A stretch of DNA of 64,000 bases from NCBI GenBank assembly GCA_932521025.1, contig OW051471.1, forward strand, positions 2,232,001-2,296,000, written 5' to 3'. This stretch comes from Oscheius onirici (lineage: Eukaryota > Nematoda > Chromadorea > Rhabditida > Rhabditidae). Under the pieces are notes generated by a model, which did not search any database, had not been told where the DNA came from, and saw only the letters and a program-made list of their open reading frames with translations. Both the position numbers and the translations under genes were made by a program. This document shows, piece after piece, positions 53,689 through 64,000 of this stretch. Position 1 is the first letter of the stretch, and each line of letters begins with the position of its first letter.

Positions 53689-55729
53689 AGCTTGTAGCCT
53701 TCTCCCGACTCTTGCAGAGTCTGAACGTTTTGTTTCAAAATTTTCATAATAATTGGTCATTTTCTTGCCGTATTGTTTTGTACACTTCCCGCTATGTGAA
53801 AAAAAAACATAATTGTTGATAATGAACAGCCCTTTCCGTCTTTTATCTTTCGTCGGCACGTCTTTAACGACCTTCTTGGATCTATTGAAATTCAATACGG
53901 TCTGGAAATTTTGACTTTCAAGAAAAGACAATTTTTCCGAATCGCAAGCAGCAGTACAGTTAGTTATTGCAACCCTCAACCTTTTTATGTTTCAAAAGAC
54001 AAAGATTTCCTACTTTCGCTAAAAACCTTCTTCAATTAGGAAATTTCTTTGTTTCAGCATTTCCTTAATGCTTTCTTCCCAAACAGTGTGTTTTTTTTTC
54101 AAATCTTGTTGCCTAATTCTTTGCCTTTCTCTTCTTTTCTGTTCTACCCCCAAAATCTGAACCGGTTCCGGCTACCTGCCTCGTCCCCCCACCGTGAATA
54201 TGAAGCACTGCTTGTAATGCTGTTTTTACAAATCCGACTGTTAGTACAAATATCACGAGAAGAATCAAGTAAAAAAACACTTTTCTGGGAGTCTTTTTGT
54301 TGCAAGAAGCAACCAAAAACCGAGAGTTTTCAACTAACACGCTAGTACCACCCTGAAAAGGGAAAGGAAAACATGATAAAAAGACATTTGGACATCGTTT
54401 TTTTCGGTGATCAGATCAGCAAAATATTGGGTTTCCGACGAAATCCTTTGGACTAGTATTTATAAAAAGAACGCAGTTTATTTAGGCATTCTATAAAACA
54501 TACTTTTTTCCTTCAGGTTACAGTATAGGTAATCTTCAACACAAGATAAACGATGTTTACAGTTCATTCTCGGTTCATGTATTGCTTGAAACAGTGAAAG
54601 TAATGCAGTAGGCCTGCCAAAAACTACGACAAACTTTCAGTTTCGAAGAACTTTTAGTTCCTTTGAACGTTAGACTATAGTCTGTTCAAGAAAAAAGAGC
54701 ATAATTTGAATTGACGCTGGCCTTTCCTTTGTTGAGTATCCAAATTCCTGCTCATCAGTTTTTCGACAGTTTTGCTTCAGAATTGCTATACATTTTGGTC
54801 TGTTTTTTTTTCAGCAGTAGTACGTAGCTCTTCCGCCTAAGAAAACAAATACCAAAAAATAGTTCATCTATGTGCATAACTGAGATCTGAATGACATTAC
54901 GGGGACATGTAGGCAGCAAGAATCACAATAAGGTAGGTAAATCACGGTATGAAAAGGAAATGGCCATCTGAGTAAAAGACTGACTCGTAGTAGGTGTAGA
55001 AGAGGTAATCGGGGAAGTTTCTAGAAAAAATATCAGACGAAGGGAGCGTTGCCTGAAACCATGGAACAGGCCGTCTGCTGGTCCCATTGGCTGAAATTTT
55101 AACTGATTATGGTAATCCATCGGAAATTGTTCACTGTCTCACTTCGAATGCAAGAATAACTGATAGGACTTCTGTTCATTCGGAAGAACCACAGGGTGAA
55201 AAAGTCATTTACTTTTTTTGGCCCTCATCGTGAAACAGAAAGGGAACTAGACTTCCGGAAGTACAGACTGTACAGTAGAAGGCATCATGGTTGTTCCAAT
55301 GCCAACGAACAAAAGAATACTGGCGAGAAAGATGTCTACCCTAACTTTTGTAACAAACAGTAGCACCGTTTTTCTTGGCGGTTTTCTATGTTTCAATGTA
55401 AAGAGAAAGAAGATCTAAAAACCAGACTAACGATTCCTCCATGTCTTGTATAACAGAAAAACACCGAGTAAATGTCAACCTTTAGAATCTCCGGCTTTGG
55501 CAAGTGTTTTTCTTCGTTCCAAGTCTAATGCTTGTCAAATCTGTTCATGTATTTATCCCCAAAACGAAAAACTGGTAAAATATGCCATCGTTGTGTACAT
55601 CGTTGTTTTATTTCAAAAAGATACAAAGTTTTCTTTTTCGTTTCAGCTATGAGGAAAAGATGATCTAATAGCTGTACAGACGATGTCTTCAATGTTTCAA
55701 GCACCCTAACTTTGAGTACAACGATACCT
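53689..55729. other. Gene-poor spacer
   Basis: It contains a diverged arm of the TA-type MITE at about 54670-54720 (ACTATAGTCTGTTCAAG). No supported gene. Confidence 0.4.
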
Positions 55730-55734
55730 GTAAT

Positions 55735-58700
55735 CCTGGGAAAAGAGCATCGGATTCTCCAGACTCCAATTCATTGCCGATGTTGGAGTATCCGGATAGC
55801 TGAGACAGGCTATCACGTCGGCAGCAGACTTTCCGTGAGACTTCATCAAGGCGTCCAGTTGAGCCTCGAAGGTCGTGGCCTGAAATTTGTTGGTAAAGTT
55901 ATGTCACTTTTCAACGCAAATCTTCTTACAAGAACATTGGTTTACTCTGGAAAAAGACTTGTCTGTGGCAAAGTCTTCGAAATGGTTAGGTTATGTTCTT
56001 CTTGTTGTTGTCACCCCAACCCCCCCCCCATCACCCAAAAAAATCCAATGTTTCTGTAAAGTCATAAATAGGCAGTACAACTTATATCTCCACTTCAAAA
56101 ACATCTGGTTTGGCTCTCAATTTTCTTTTTCATTGATAATGCTCGGTAAAGATGTATCCAAAAACCTGTGCTCAAAATAGGCGTGCTTCTGGAAAAGGTA
56201 GAGAAAGAAGTATGGTCGAACTGAAAACATAGAACTGTTTCCATTTGAATATGCTCCGTTACTCTTAACCACACCGTAGTTCCGCAATCAGGTTTCATTC
56301 GATCAGACGATGAAACAAAAAATAGTTCGGTATCTCTCAAAAACCAGTGAAACGATGGTAAAGATGTCTACAGTACTTCTGTTTCATCCAAAAGACAACA
56401 CTGTTTCCTATCCAGATTTCTTGTTTGTTCTTCTTGCATACTTCTTTTCACTGCATTTGCAAAATGGGAGGAGTTCTGGTAACCGAAGCAGTCTGCGAAT
56501 AATAGACCTGCAGTGGAGTACTATTTGATCAAATCGTTGAAACAAGTTCAAGTCAAGCACAAACCTAACTCGCTTGTCGTATTTTTAGGTACGAGAAATT
56601 GCGCACGGCTTACCACCTGAATTCAAATAGTTTTCGTACTGTCGCTTGCTTCACGAAATGCAGAAAGCATGTCTCTTATGACTTCTCTTGTTATGATCGT
56701 ATTCGCAAGCGAATCCAAAGTTTTCTCCGAAATGAGGAACAATTTTTTTGAAGATATTTTCCGGTACGAATCATATTTCTGCAGCAGAGTTTGTTTTCGA
56801 TCGAAACCTGAAGCGAAAAAAAGAACAGCAGTTTGTTTCGTCGAAAATAGAAAATAGGCTGTTTATGAAGTTTTTGTTGATTTCTGGGTGTGAAAACGAT
56901 TGTTTTGAGAGGAGCACTATTTTTTTGCCGCTCATGTCAGGACCAACACCAGTAACGTTTTCGCAATGGGGTTTGGTTCAACTAGATGTTGAAGCAAAAA
57001 AGTACTCTGAAACCCCCTATATTTTGATGGCGATACTTCTCGGATTGAAGATTGCATCAAGCACATGCTCAAATTATTCTAAACATTTGGCTATTTTTGC
57101 GCTAAAAAGTCCTTTTTCAGACCAGCAATTTTCAACAAACTTATAGAGGAGGTCAAAACTACAACTGTCCAGAACATTCCTGGCCTAGAAAATTAAATCC
57201 TGTGCCAAGAAAGGGCCTAGGTTTGAAAATGTCATTCCGTAACCAAAGTGTGAGAAGTAGAGCTTTTTATTTTAGAGAATGCATAAAACTCTTCCAAATT
57301 CCTGTTTTCTGTTTCTGTCATGTTCTTGCCTCAAAAAAGTTTCAAAAAAAACCCACCGAGGGCACACTCCCATTCTGATATCCGTTGCTGACCGGTACCG
57401 TAACCGGCGGCATCATTGGCAGCGTCGATTCCGTCCTGTCATTCGGCCCGCACGTCACCACAGCTATTCTCATCGGCGTAAATCGCATTTTGGTCATCTT
57501 TTCGACCGTCCCGCCATGACTGATATTGGTCATTATGGTCCGAACCTTGCCATGTTCAGCTCCAATTCCATATTTACGAATCAATGTAGAGACGGGGACG
57601 ATTTCTTGGCTGGCGTTGAGAACGTATTCAATCTGGAAAGTATGGGTTTTTGAGAGGAAATCTGATTGTTGTTCTATTTTGCCCGAAAATCTTTGAAAAA
57701 GACTTTTATATATTCCTTTTCGGGTTCGGAGACTGAAGCTGGACCGTAGCAGGAATTGGATCAGCTGTTCCAAGATAACTGAACACCCGCCAAGATAGCC
57801 ATTTTTCTATAAAATGTTTGCGGTTATTCAACCTGTGCTGTTCAAAGTTGTGATTTCAAAAAGATTTTTTCTTTTGACGTAATTGACCCCTGATTAATTG
57901 GACCACCTGACCGGCACCAGATACAAAACGGGGATATTATTATCGAAATTTTGGGATTTGCTTCGTAAAAACTATGAATTATAATGAAAGAGAGAAACCA
58001 ATGAAACCTCGTAAATTGACATAAATTAGAGCACTAAAAACTGTTAAAAACCCTAGCATTCGCAAATTTCTTGTTACTATTCCTATCCTGAGAGAAAGTA
58101 GCTGGCGATCTCCATTTTTTCCTGAAATGTTCAAACTTTTTTTTTATTCCAGTGGCAGATATTTCAACTTACTGCTGTTCTTTGCGCTTTCAATGAGGGT
58201 CAAATTCTGCTATTTAAATTGTGATTTCAAATTCGTCCTAATAGAAAAACTCTTCGGTTACTATCATTCCATAGCACTAACCACTCCTATGAATAGACAG
58301 CAAAAAACGGCAAAGGCTTGTTCACGAAATCCTCTACACATTGATAAGATTTCAGTTATTCTATAAAGAAACCTAGATGCATGCTAGGCCACTACTGCCT
58401 CTTTTGTAAAATGGCAACCGAAATTACCGAAAACACTAAAAAACAAGCTTCCAGAACGAACCTTGGCATTTTCGGCAATATCGGACATGTACTCGAAGAT
58501 GCTCTTAGCTTGGAGACGTTTCAGGTCGATCGGTTCCAGATGGACGACACCTCCGTGCCCGGCACGGAAAGCTATGCAGATACTGCCTCCGATGACGTGA
58601 GAAATCCGAAGACACATGGTCGAAACGTGAGGGGCTAACAGGGCGTTGATCTGGAACAATTTTTGTTTCAAGAAATGGGTGTAATAATCGGGGACAACTA

Positions 58701-61700
58701 TTATGTTGTTTCGTTGTGAAAATTATCCATCGGGGACAACTGATTTTGTTCTGTCTTTTGCTGTACGTTCTCATGGAGCAGAAACATATTTTTCATTTTT
58801 CTTCAAATTACCGATGCAGAAATTCGTTTCAACGCTGTTATTGTATGTGTTGCAGTTCAAATTGACCGGAACTAGTTCAAATTAACCGAACTAGTTCAAA
58901 CAGTTCACTTTTTCACTTTTTCACTTTGTTTTTGCTTCAAGTTCTCAATATAGTCTGATAACTTTTAGCTTTCTCGTTTTGCTCTCAAGATTTCTTCCAA
59001 ATTGTCCAAACCTCTTCAATATCGCTGAATCCCATTAGAACATAGTCGTTCCACAGTTCCTTGACATGTGTCCTGCCATCCTGATAGATCTGTAGCACTT
59101 CCAGAAGTCCTGAAAATTTCAAATTTTCCAAGTTTTTGAACACAAAAACCTCTCCAGATGGAAAATCGCATCTGATTCTGATCGACGTCGTATTTGAGGT
59201 GCGGACAGAGGACATTTTTGAAGGTGACGAGTTTTTCTTCGCCGTCTTGTTTATATTCTCGGCACTCATCACAGGTCAACTTGTCTTCCATTAGGCAAAA
59301 ATCAGTGTTGGAAAGAGACCGAGTAACTTCGGCATTGACGGTAAAGTAAGAGCGATAGAGCTCGACGAATTTGTCCCAATCGACTCCTGAAAGAGTGGTA
59401 CGGTAATAGTTTTTTTGAGCAACTGTGCTGAAGTCCCATCATTGCAAATTCAAACAAACTGCATATAAGAAGAACTTGAAACATATTTTTTGTTAAAACA
59501 TTTGGGTCGGACAACACTTTTCGTTCGTAAGGTCTTGTCAAACGCTCGTTACCGAACCATTTGACCCGTGAAACACCTTTTCCAGCTTTGTGATGTTTAG
59601 TAAAGTTGTAGCCCTTGATGATCTCTACAACATTGTAGAACATCCCGAAGCTCGAAAATGCTTTGATCATAGTGAAAACTTGCTCTGAAGCCACTTCATC
59701 TTTTTGACTCAAAGTGCAACCCGGGACCTTTCGCACCCGAAGCGAGAAGCATACCTCTAGACCATCCTGTTCTTTAGCAAAAAAAACATTATGGCTCCGT
59801 CTATATAAAAAAGAATTCACAGTTTTTTTTTTCAGGAAAACTTGAAAACTCACCATTATCGCACCAATTCAAGATGAGTCCGTCGATATTTTTTAGACCA
59901 TAGAGCCAAAAACAGGTAGCGGTGTAGGAACTCATCATCCTCTGCACTTGGCAGTCCTGAAATTCTTTTTACAATTTCTTTGTTTCAACACTTCATCATA
60001 TTTTGGCTATTGTTTTTAGTTTACTAGGTACATCGTTAGGTTTTTTTGCGAAAGATCGTTTTCTGTTTACAAATTGCTTCCAACCATCATCGCAAATGGA
60101 AAAATTTGTTCCTTTTTGCTGTTTCATGGTATGCTGATAGTTCTGAGCTCAGACCTCCAACTAATCATACTTTCGTTTAGCTAGGAACCAAAAACTTTTG
60201 TTTCTACAAAACTGAATAACTTTTTTTCTCTTTATCGTTCGATATTCCTTAGCAAATTGTCCAAAAAGTATCTCAAAATCAAATATGACAACGTTCAAGA
60301 ACTAACAACTCTCAATACTCTAGCATTACCGAGCATTTTCAGGAAGTTTTTATCTAGAAATTATTGTGAAACCAAATTCTCGCTTGTGAAGCAATACGAT
60401 TCTTGGAAATGCAAACCGTCAAATGGAAGCTATGACCTTTTTCAACTTGGCACTTCGATTTTTTGTTTTGTTTTGATAGCTTGGACTACCCAGTTGATAA
60501 ACTAGCTCGACTAGGAAAAAACAAACAAAACTGTTTTTCAACATCATCCAAGTTGTAGACACATTTTTGAATATCGTCAAAAAAGGATGGTCTGAGCGAA
60601 TTTCAAATCCATCCGCATATTTTCATCTCTTTTGAAACAACTAACTTTTTTCTTGCAAATTTTTCTATACCGTGTCCCTAAAACATCAGCCCAGTAGCAG
60701 ACAATGTACCGACTCTTATTTGTTTCGAAGCCAAGTCTTCTCTGCAACTTCTCTTTTCAACGATTTCACCATTTTGACATCTTAGAAAATGAAGGAGATG
60801 AAGAATTGCGGGATTGTCAAAAAATGTTGTTCCTTTTTTGTTTCAACGCGTAAGTGCAGACACTAGAATTTCGAGCAATTAATCTTTTTAAAGGGACAGT
60901 CTCATTGTGTGTGAACGTGTGATCAGAGGAATCAGGCAACTTCGTGGCGGGACCCGCGACAAACTTCTATTTTTGCATTTTTAGGGGGTTTACACTCATT
61001 TTTTTCAATTTTTACTTGTTTTCAACCGATTTGTCATCGAAAATTACGTATAAAATGAGTGGTGGAACGCTAAAATTTGTGGAAAAATGATGGGAATAGA
61101 CAAAAATAACGAATTTCAGGCCAAAAAATGTTTTTTGGTCTATCTCCGTCAATTTTCCACCAATTTTGACGTTCCACCACTTATTTTAGACGTAATTTTC
61201 GACGAGAAATCGATTAAAAAGAAGTAGAAAGCGAAAAAATAAGTGTGGAACGAAGAAAACACGGAAATGCAATATTTGGTTTTTGAGGTTTGAATGCGCG
61301 GGCTTCCCAGATGGTTCCTATCTGGTTATAATTAGACTGTCCCTTTAACGACACATTTCTCTAAAAAACATTTATTTTGCCACTTTCCAATTCAAGGAAA
61401 GTTATACATTTTATTTCATGGCCTGTGCGTATTTCGTTTTTTTTTCAACTGATAGCATGTGTTTTAGTAAAAAAAGTTTTGCCTCTTGTGGAAGAAGAAA
61501 TCGACTACGTTCGCTATCACTTTCTGAAAAATAAAAAACTAGATGAAACATTAGTCCCAAATGTTGTCTACCTCAACTTGAGCTGTTCTTGTTTCAATGG
61601 CTTGTTCTATCCTAAGCTTTTATTACTGTAATCAATTCATTGGTGCTTCAGCAATCAAAAAACTATACCTGATTCCTCCTTGTGGCTATCGTAAAAGGCA

Positions 61701-62056
61701 GTGACAATGTCCGGACACAGGAAATGTGTCCAGCCGGCGAAAATAGACTTCCCCTCACGTAAAAATAAAACAGAGGTCGTTTTCCCATCTGCCCTGACTT
61801 CGTATCCAAGAGAACGGTATCCTGAAGACTCTGGATTTTTCAATGAAAATTCAAGAAAACCTACTTTTTGCCTGGTGGTGCAGAGGAGATGAGGGTACTG
61901 GGCCTGCCAGCCACCGTACTTTTCGTTCCAAGAAGGAGTAATGGTCACGAGCTCCTTACTGTTCACGTCAGACTTTTTGTGTGCTGTGTTGCCGCCTTCT
62001 GAAGTTTTTTTTGTTAGTGTCGCGATCGGAATTGGCTGTACATTTTTGCTAGTTAT
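55735..62056 (-). CDS. STAT: Divergent STAT transcription factor (5' end not found)
   Basis: Exons 62056-61865, 61830-61669, 59956-59854, 59386-59150, 59109-59012, 58651-58462, 57632-57353 and about 55879-55735 on the minus strand. The first seven join in phase. The DNA-binding domain shows VRTLSLPF and then [10 protein letters not shown], where STATs have TLSLP and an A-T-x-x-W element. The linker ends [10 protein letters not shown]. The SH2 domain has [17 protein letters not shown], matching the FLLRFSDS-IGG-ITIA core with the phosphotyrosine-binding Arg kept, followed by [14 protein letters not shown]. STATs dimerise by SH2-phosphotyrosine contact and act in the nucleus. A candidate tail tyrosine lies in VSNGYQNGS. 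The last exon is open in two frames and its phase is unresolved. N-terminal and coiled-coil exons are not visible, and the TIR element begins 750 bp upstream. Confidence 0.78.
60930..61260. repeat. Foldback repeat in a STAT intron
   Basis: Two inverted halves: GTGGTGGAACGCTAAAATTTGT is mirrored by AATTTTGACGTTCCACCAC, and TTTTTACTTGTTTTCAACCG by CGATTAAAAAGAAGTAGAAA. The left half matches the remnant at 40380-40690. Confidence 0.75.
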
Positions 62057-62751
62057 CTACAAATTGTGAAGCAAGTTTTTTATTAGCGAATTTGGAAAAT
62101 TTTGAGGTGTTTCTTTAGCTCTGATGTGGTATCGATTAGTAGGAAAACGGCTAAATTGTGAAACATTATTCGGCCTTCGAAGTTTTGTTTTCGGGTTTAC
62201 CCCACCTGTGTCCAGAAATAAGAAAATTTGTGTTGTGACGATTGGTCCTTGTTCTAACAATCTATCAATCATCACATGCTCATTTCCTCAGTATTCTACC
62301 CTACTTCTTGTTCTCCAAAGTCGACGAAAAAACATCAAAAAAATTCTTCAACTGCTTTCTGTAAGGTTTCACAATCCCTGTGTGTTTGCAACAACTTCTG
62401 GAGAGTTTGTTGAATTTCTGCGGCTTCTTTTTGAAAGCAAAACACAGCATTCGCTCTTCTCTTTGTTCGCTTTGCCCTCAGTGTTACAAAATGTTTTACG
62501 CCTCAGAAACTCTATATAATGTCAGCAAATGTTTTTGCTGGGTTGTCAAACCTTCACATTAGATAACTTTCATCCAAAAACGAATAAAATTTCCGTGCTT
62601 CGAGAATTCTAAAATCCTGAAGGAAAATACATCGAAACTGGCATATTTTTGAAGAGGATGCGATCGATGAACCAATCTTCTTCTAGCTATATATGTTGCA
62701 GTTAGAACTGTTTTTCACTGTAAACTGTTTACACTAGTGTGAACTGTTTAC

Positions 62752-62785
62752 ACTAGTTCAAAGTGTTTAAACACTTTGAACTAGT
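62752..62785. repeat. 34-bp perfect palindrome
   Basis: The left half ACTAGTTCAAAGTGTTT is followed directly by its reverse complement, centred on GTTTAAAC. It lies 23 bp outside the TIR of the element that starts at 62808, and its AAAGTGTT word also opens that TIR. Confidence 0.85.
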
Positions 62786-62807
62786 TCAAAATGATCTATT
62801 TCAATTC

Positions 62808-64000
62808 AAAGTGTTCAGTGTAAAGTGTTTACGAGATATTTTCGCTTTTTATCTTATTTATCCTATTTTGACACAATTTTTCAGTTTTATTTCCTTTTTA
62901 TCGAAAAGTTCAACAAAATTCCGACATTTTGACACCAAAACGGCTAGAAAAAAACCTTTCAATCACTTTTTGACCCAATTTCGTCATAGTTTTATCTCGT
63001 TTTTTCTTGATTCATTTTTGTTGGTTTCTACCAGTATTTTCGATGAAAAAAGCAAAGCTTGCAATACAAAAGTTTATTGCAAGGTAATAACAACACAACA
63101 ATAAAAGAAAGTCAACTACAATTTGTTACAGCACTTTGCGCTAGATTTGTGACAGCGGGAATTGCAGAGAAGATTTTTCTTGCGACAGGATCAACTTCAG
63201 ACCGTTGTTCATCGGTCCCAACGACGAGGATATCATTCGTCCCATCGATCTGGTACAACCGAAGTTACAATTCATCTATCGGGAACTGGAGATGGACGAT
63301 CCGGAGGACCCCGAGTACTTTCCGACCTCTCTGGCCATCAGCTGCTGTAGGAAGAGCTGGTACCCGAAAGAGCATGAAGGGAGCCTTCAACCGCTCCCAC
63401 ATGGCCTACGCTGCTTCTGACAGGATCCCGGTCAAAGGAGAAACAGTTCTTCTGGACGAAGACAAAAAGATTCCTACCTGGATCCCAAGCCAATGACAAG
63501 GTAGTCTCTTGTATGCAGAATGGAGCTCTTCTTCATCTGGAGAACACTCACCTTCCACAGCCGGTTACTTCTGAGCTCTGTGTCAACTCAAAGAAGTGCA
63601 CAGTTTTCTCGGCTTCTGGAAATCTGCCATTCTACCTGGACCCCTCCACTGCTGTCGCCGACTACACACTATAATGGAGAACTCTCAATGGATCAGCTCA
63701 ACTCATGGAGACGATTCAATGCCCTGGAACTATGCCTTGATCAACTGCTGGATGTGCTTTTTTCATCGAAAATACTGGTAGAAACCAACAAAAATGGATA
63801 GAATCAAGAAAAAACGAGATAAAACTATGACGGGTCAAAAAGTGATTGAAAGGTTTTTTTCTAGCCGTTTTGGTGTCAAAATGTCGGAATTTTGATGAAC
63901 TTTTCGATAAAAAGAAAATCAAACTGAAAAATTGCGTCAAAATAGGATAAATAAGATAAAAAGCGAAAATATCTCGTAAACACTTTACACTGAACACTTT
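62808..64000. mobile_element. Transposon with about 245-bp terminal inverted repeats carrying gene sequence
   Basis: The left arm is 62808-63053 (AAAGTGTTCAGTG to GATGAAAAAAGCA). The right arm is 63754-64000, its near-perfect reverse complement, reaching the window edge at the same terminal word. The interior, about 700 bp, is more GC-rich than the arms and carries gene-like frames. No transposase is visible, so it would be non-autonomous. Target duplications cannot be judged because the right flank is outside the window. Confidence 0.8.
63180..63750 (+). pseudogene. Captured, frame-broken gene fragment inside the TIR element
   Basis: Three plus-strand frames read like one protein in sequence: first FRPLFIGPNDEDIIRPIDLV to YFPTSLAISCC, then FNRSHMAYAASDRIPVKGE to KKIPTWIPS, then ANDKVVSCMQNGALLHLEN to FYLDPSTAVADYT, and weakly LSMDQLNSWRRF. 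Changes of frame occur at about 63350 and 63490 without convincing splice sites. Acidic and hydrophobic patterning and GC content resemble host exons. Family not recognised. Confidence 0.5.

Noticed and set aside
62763-63104. Phe-rich protein on the plus strand and its twin on the minus strand at 63716-63997
   Set aside because: Both are the two inverted arms of the same transposon; AT-rich repeat with chance open frames.

Overview
This window is metazoan nuclear DNA, most likely from a nematode, though the species is not identifiable from the sequence. The evidence is: many short introns (mostly 30-250 nt) with GTAAG/GTGAG donors and TTTTCAG acceptors; innexin, acid sphingomyelinase with a saposin domain, paired C-type lectin domains, STAT and BED-finger genes; and splice-acceptor-like TTTTCAG sites 2-40 nt upstream of several start codons. 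Those sites suggest spliced-leader trans-splicing.

Layout. 1-526 holds the last two exons of an unrecognised plus-strand gene. 2052-3639 and 18955-20542 are two apparently identical 1588-bp arms of an inverted duplication. Between them, 5.4-7.1 kb holds a MULE-transposase-derived gene back to back with an innexin that has lost its 5' half. From 16.8 to 7.9 kb four minus-strand genes follow one another with gaps of only about 160-280 bp: GM130/GOLGA2, a TMEM229-family membrane protein, LRR-1 and WDR83/MORG1. Spacing and pre-ATG acceptors make this a probable four-gene operon. Introns of all four genes carry a short GC-rich repeat module not noticed elsewhere in the window.

18.6-19.2 kb is the 3' end of an unrecognised plus-strand gene. 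21.6-24.7 kb is a lysine-rich minus-strand gene (or two) with a 0.7-kb polypurine intron. 25.6-32.5 kb is a minus-strand gene with three BED zinc fingers, its introns loaded with SINEs and MITEs. 33-39.7 kb is gene-poor and contains MITEs, a SINE and a decayed Tc1-like transposase. 39.8-41.2 kb is a secreted double C-type lectin, 41.75-45.05 kb an acid sphingomyelinase, and 48.6-49.2 kb a small secreted precursor-like protein. 50-55 kb is mostly repeats. 55.7-62.1 kb is a divergent STAT gene on the minus strand. The right edge is an element with about 245-bp terminal inverted repeats enclosing a broken fragment of a protein-coding gene.

Coordinates for spliced genes are the outer limits of exons built by eye from splice signals and reading-frame continuity; 5' and 3' UTRs are not included. 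Family assignments rest on remembered motif patterns, not on a database search.
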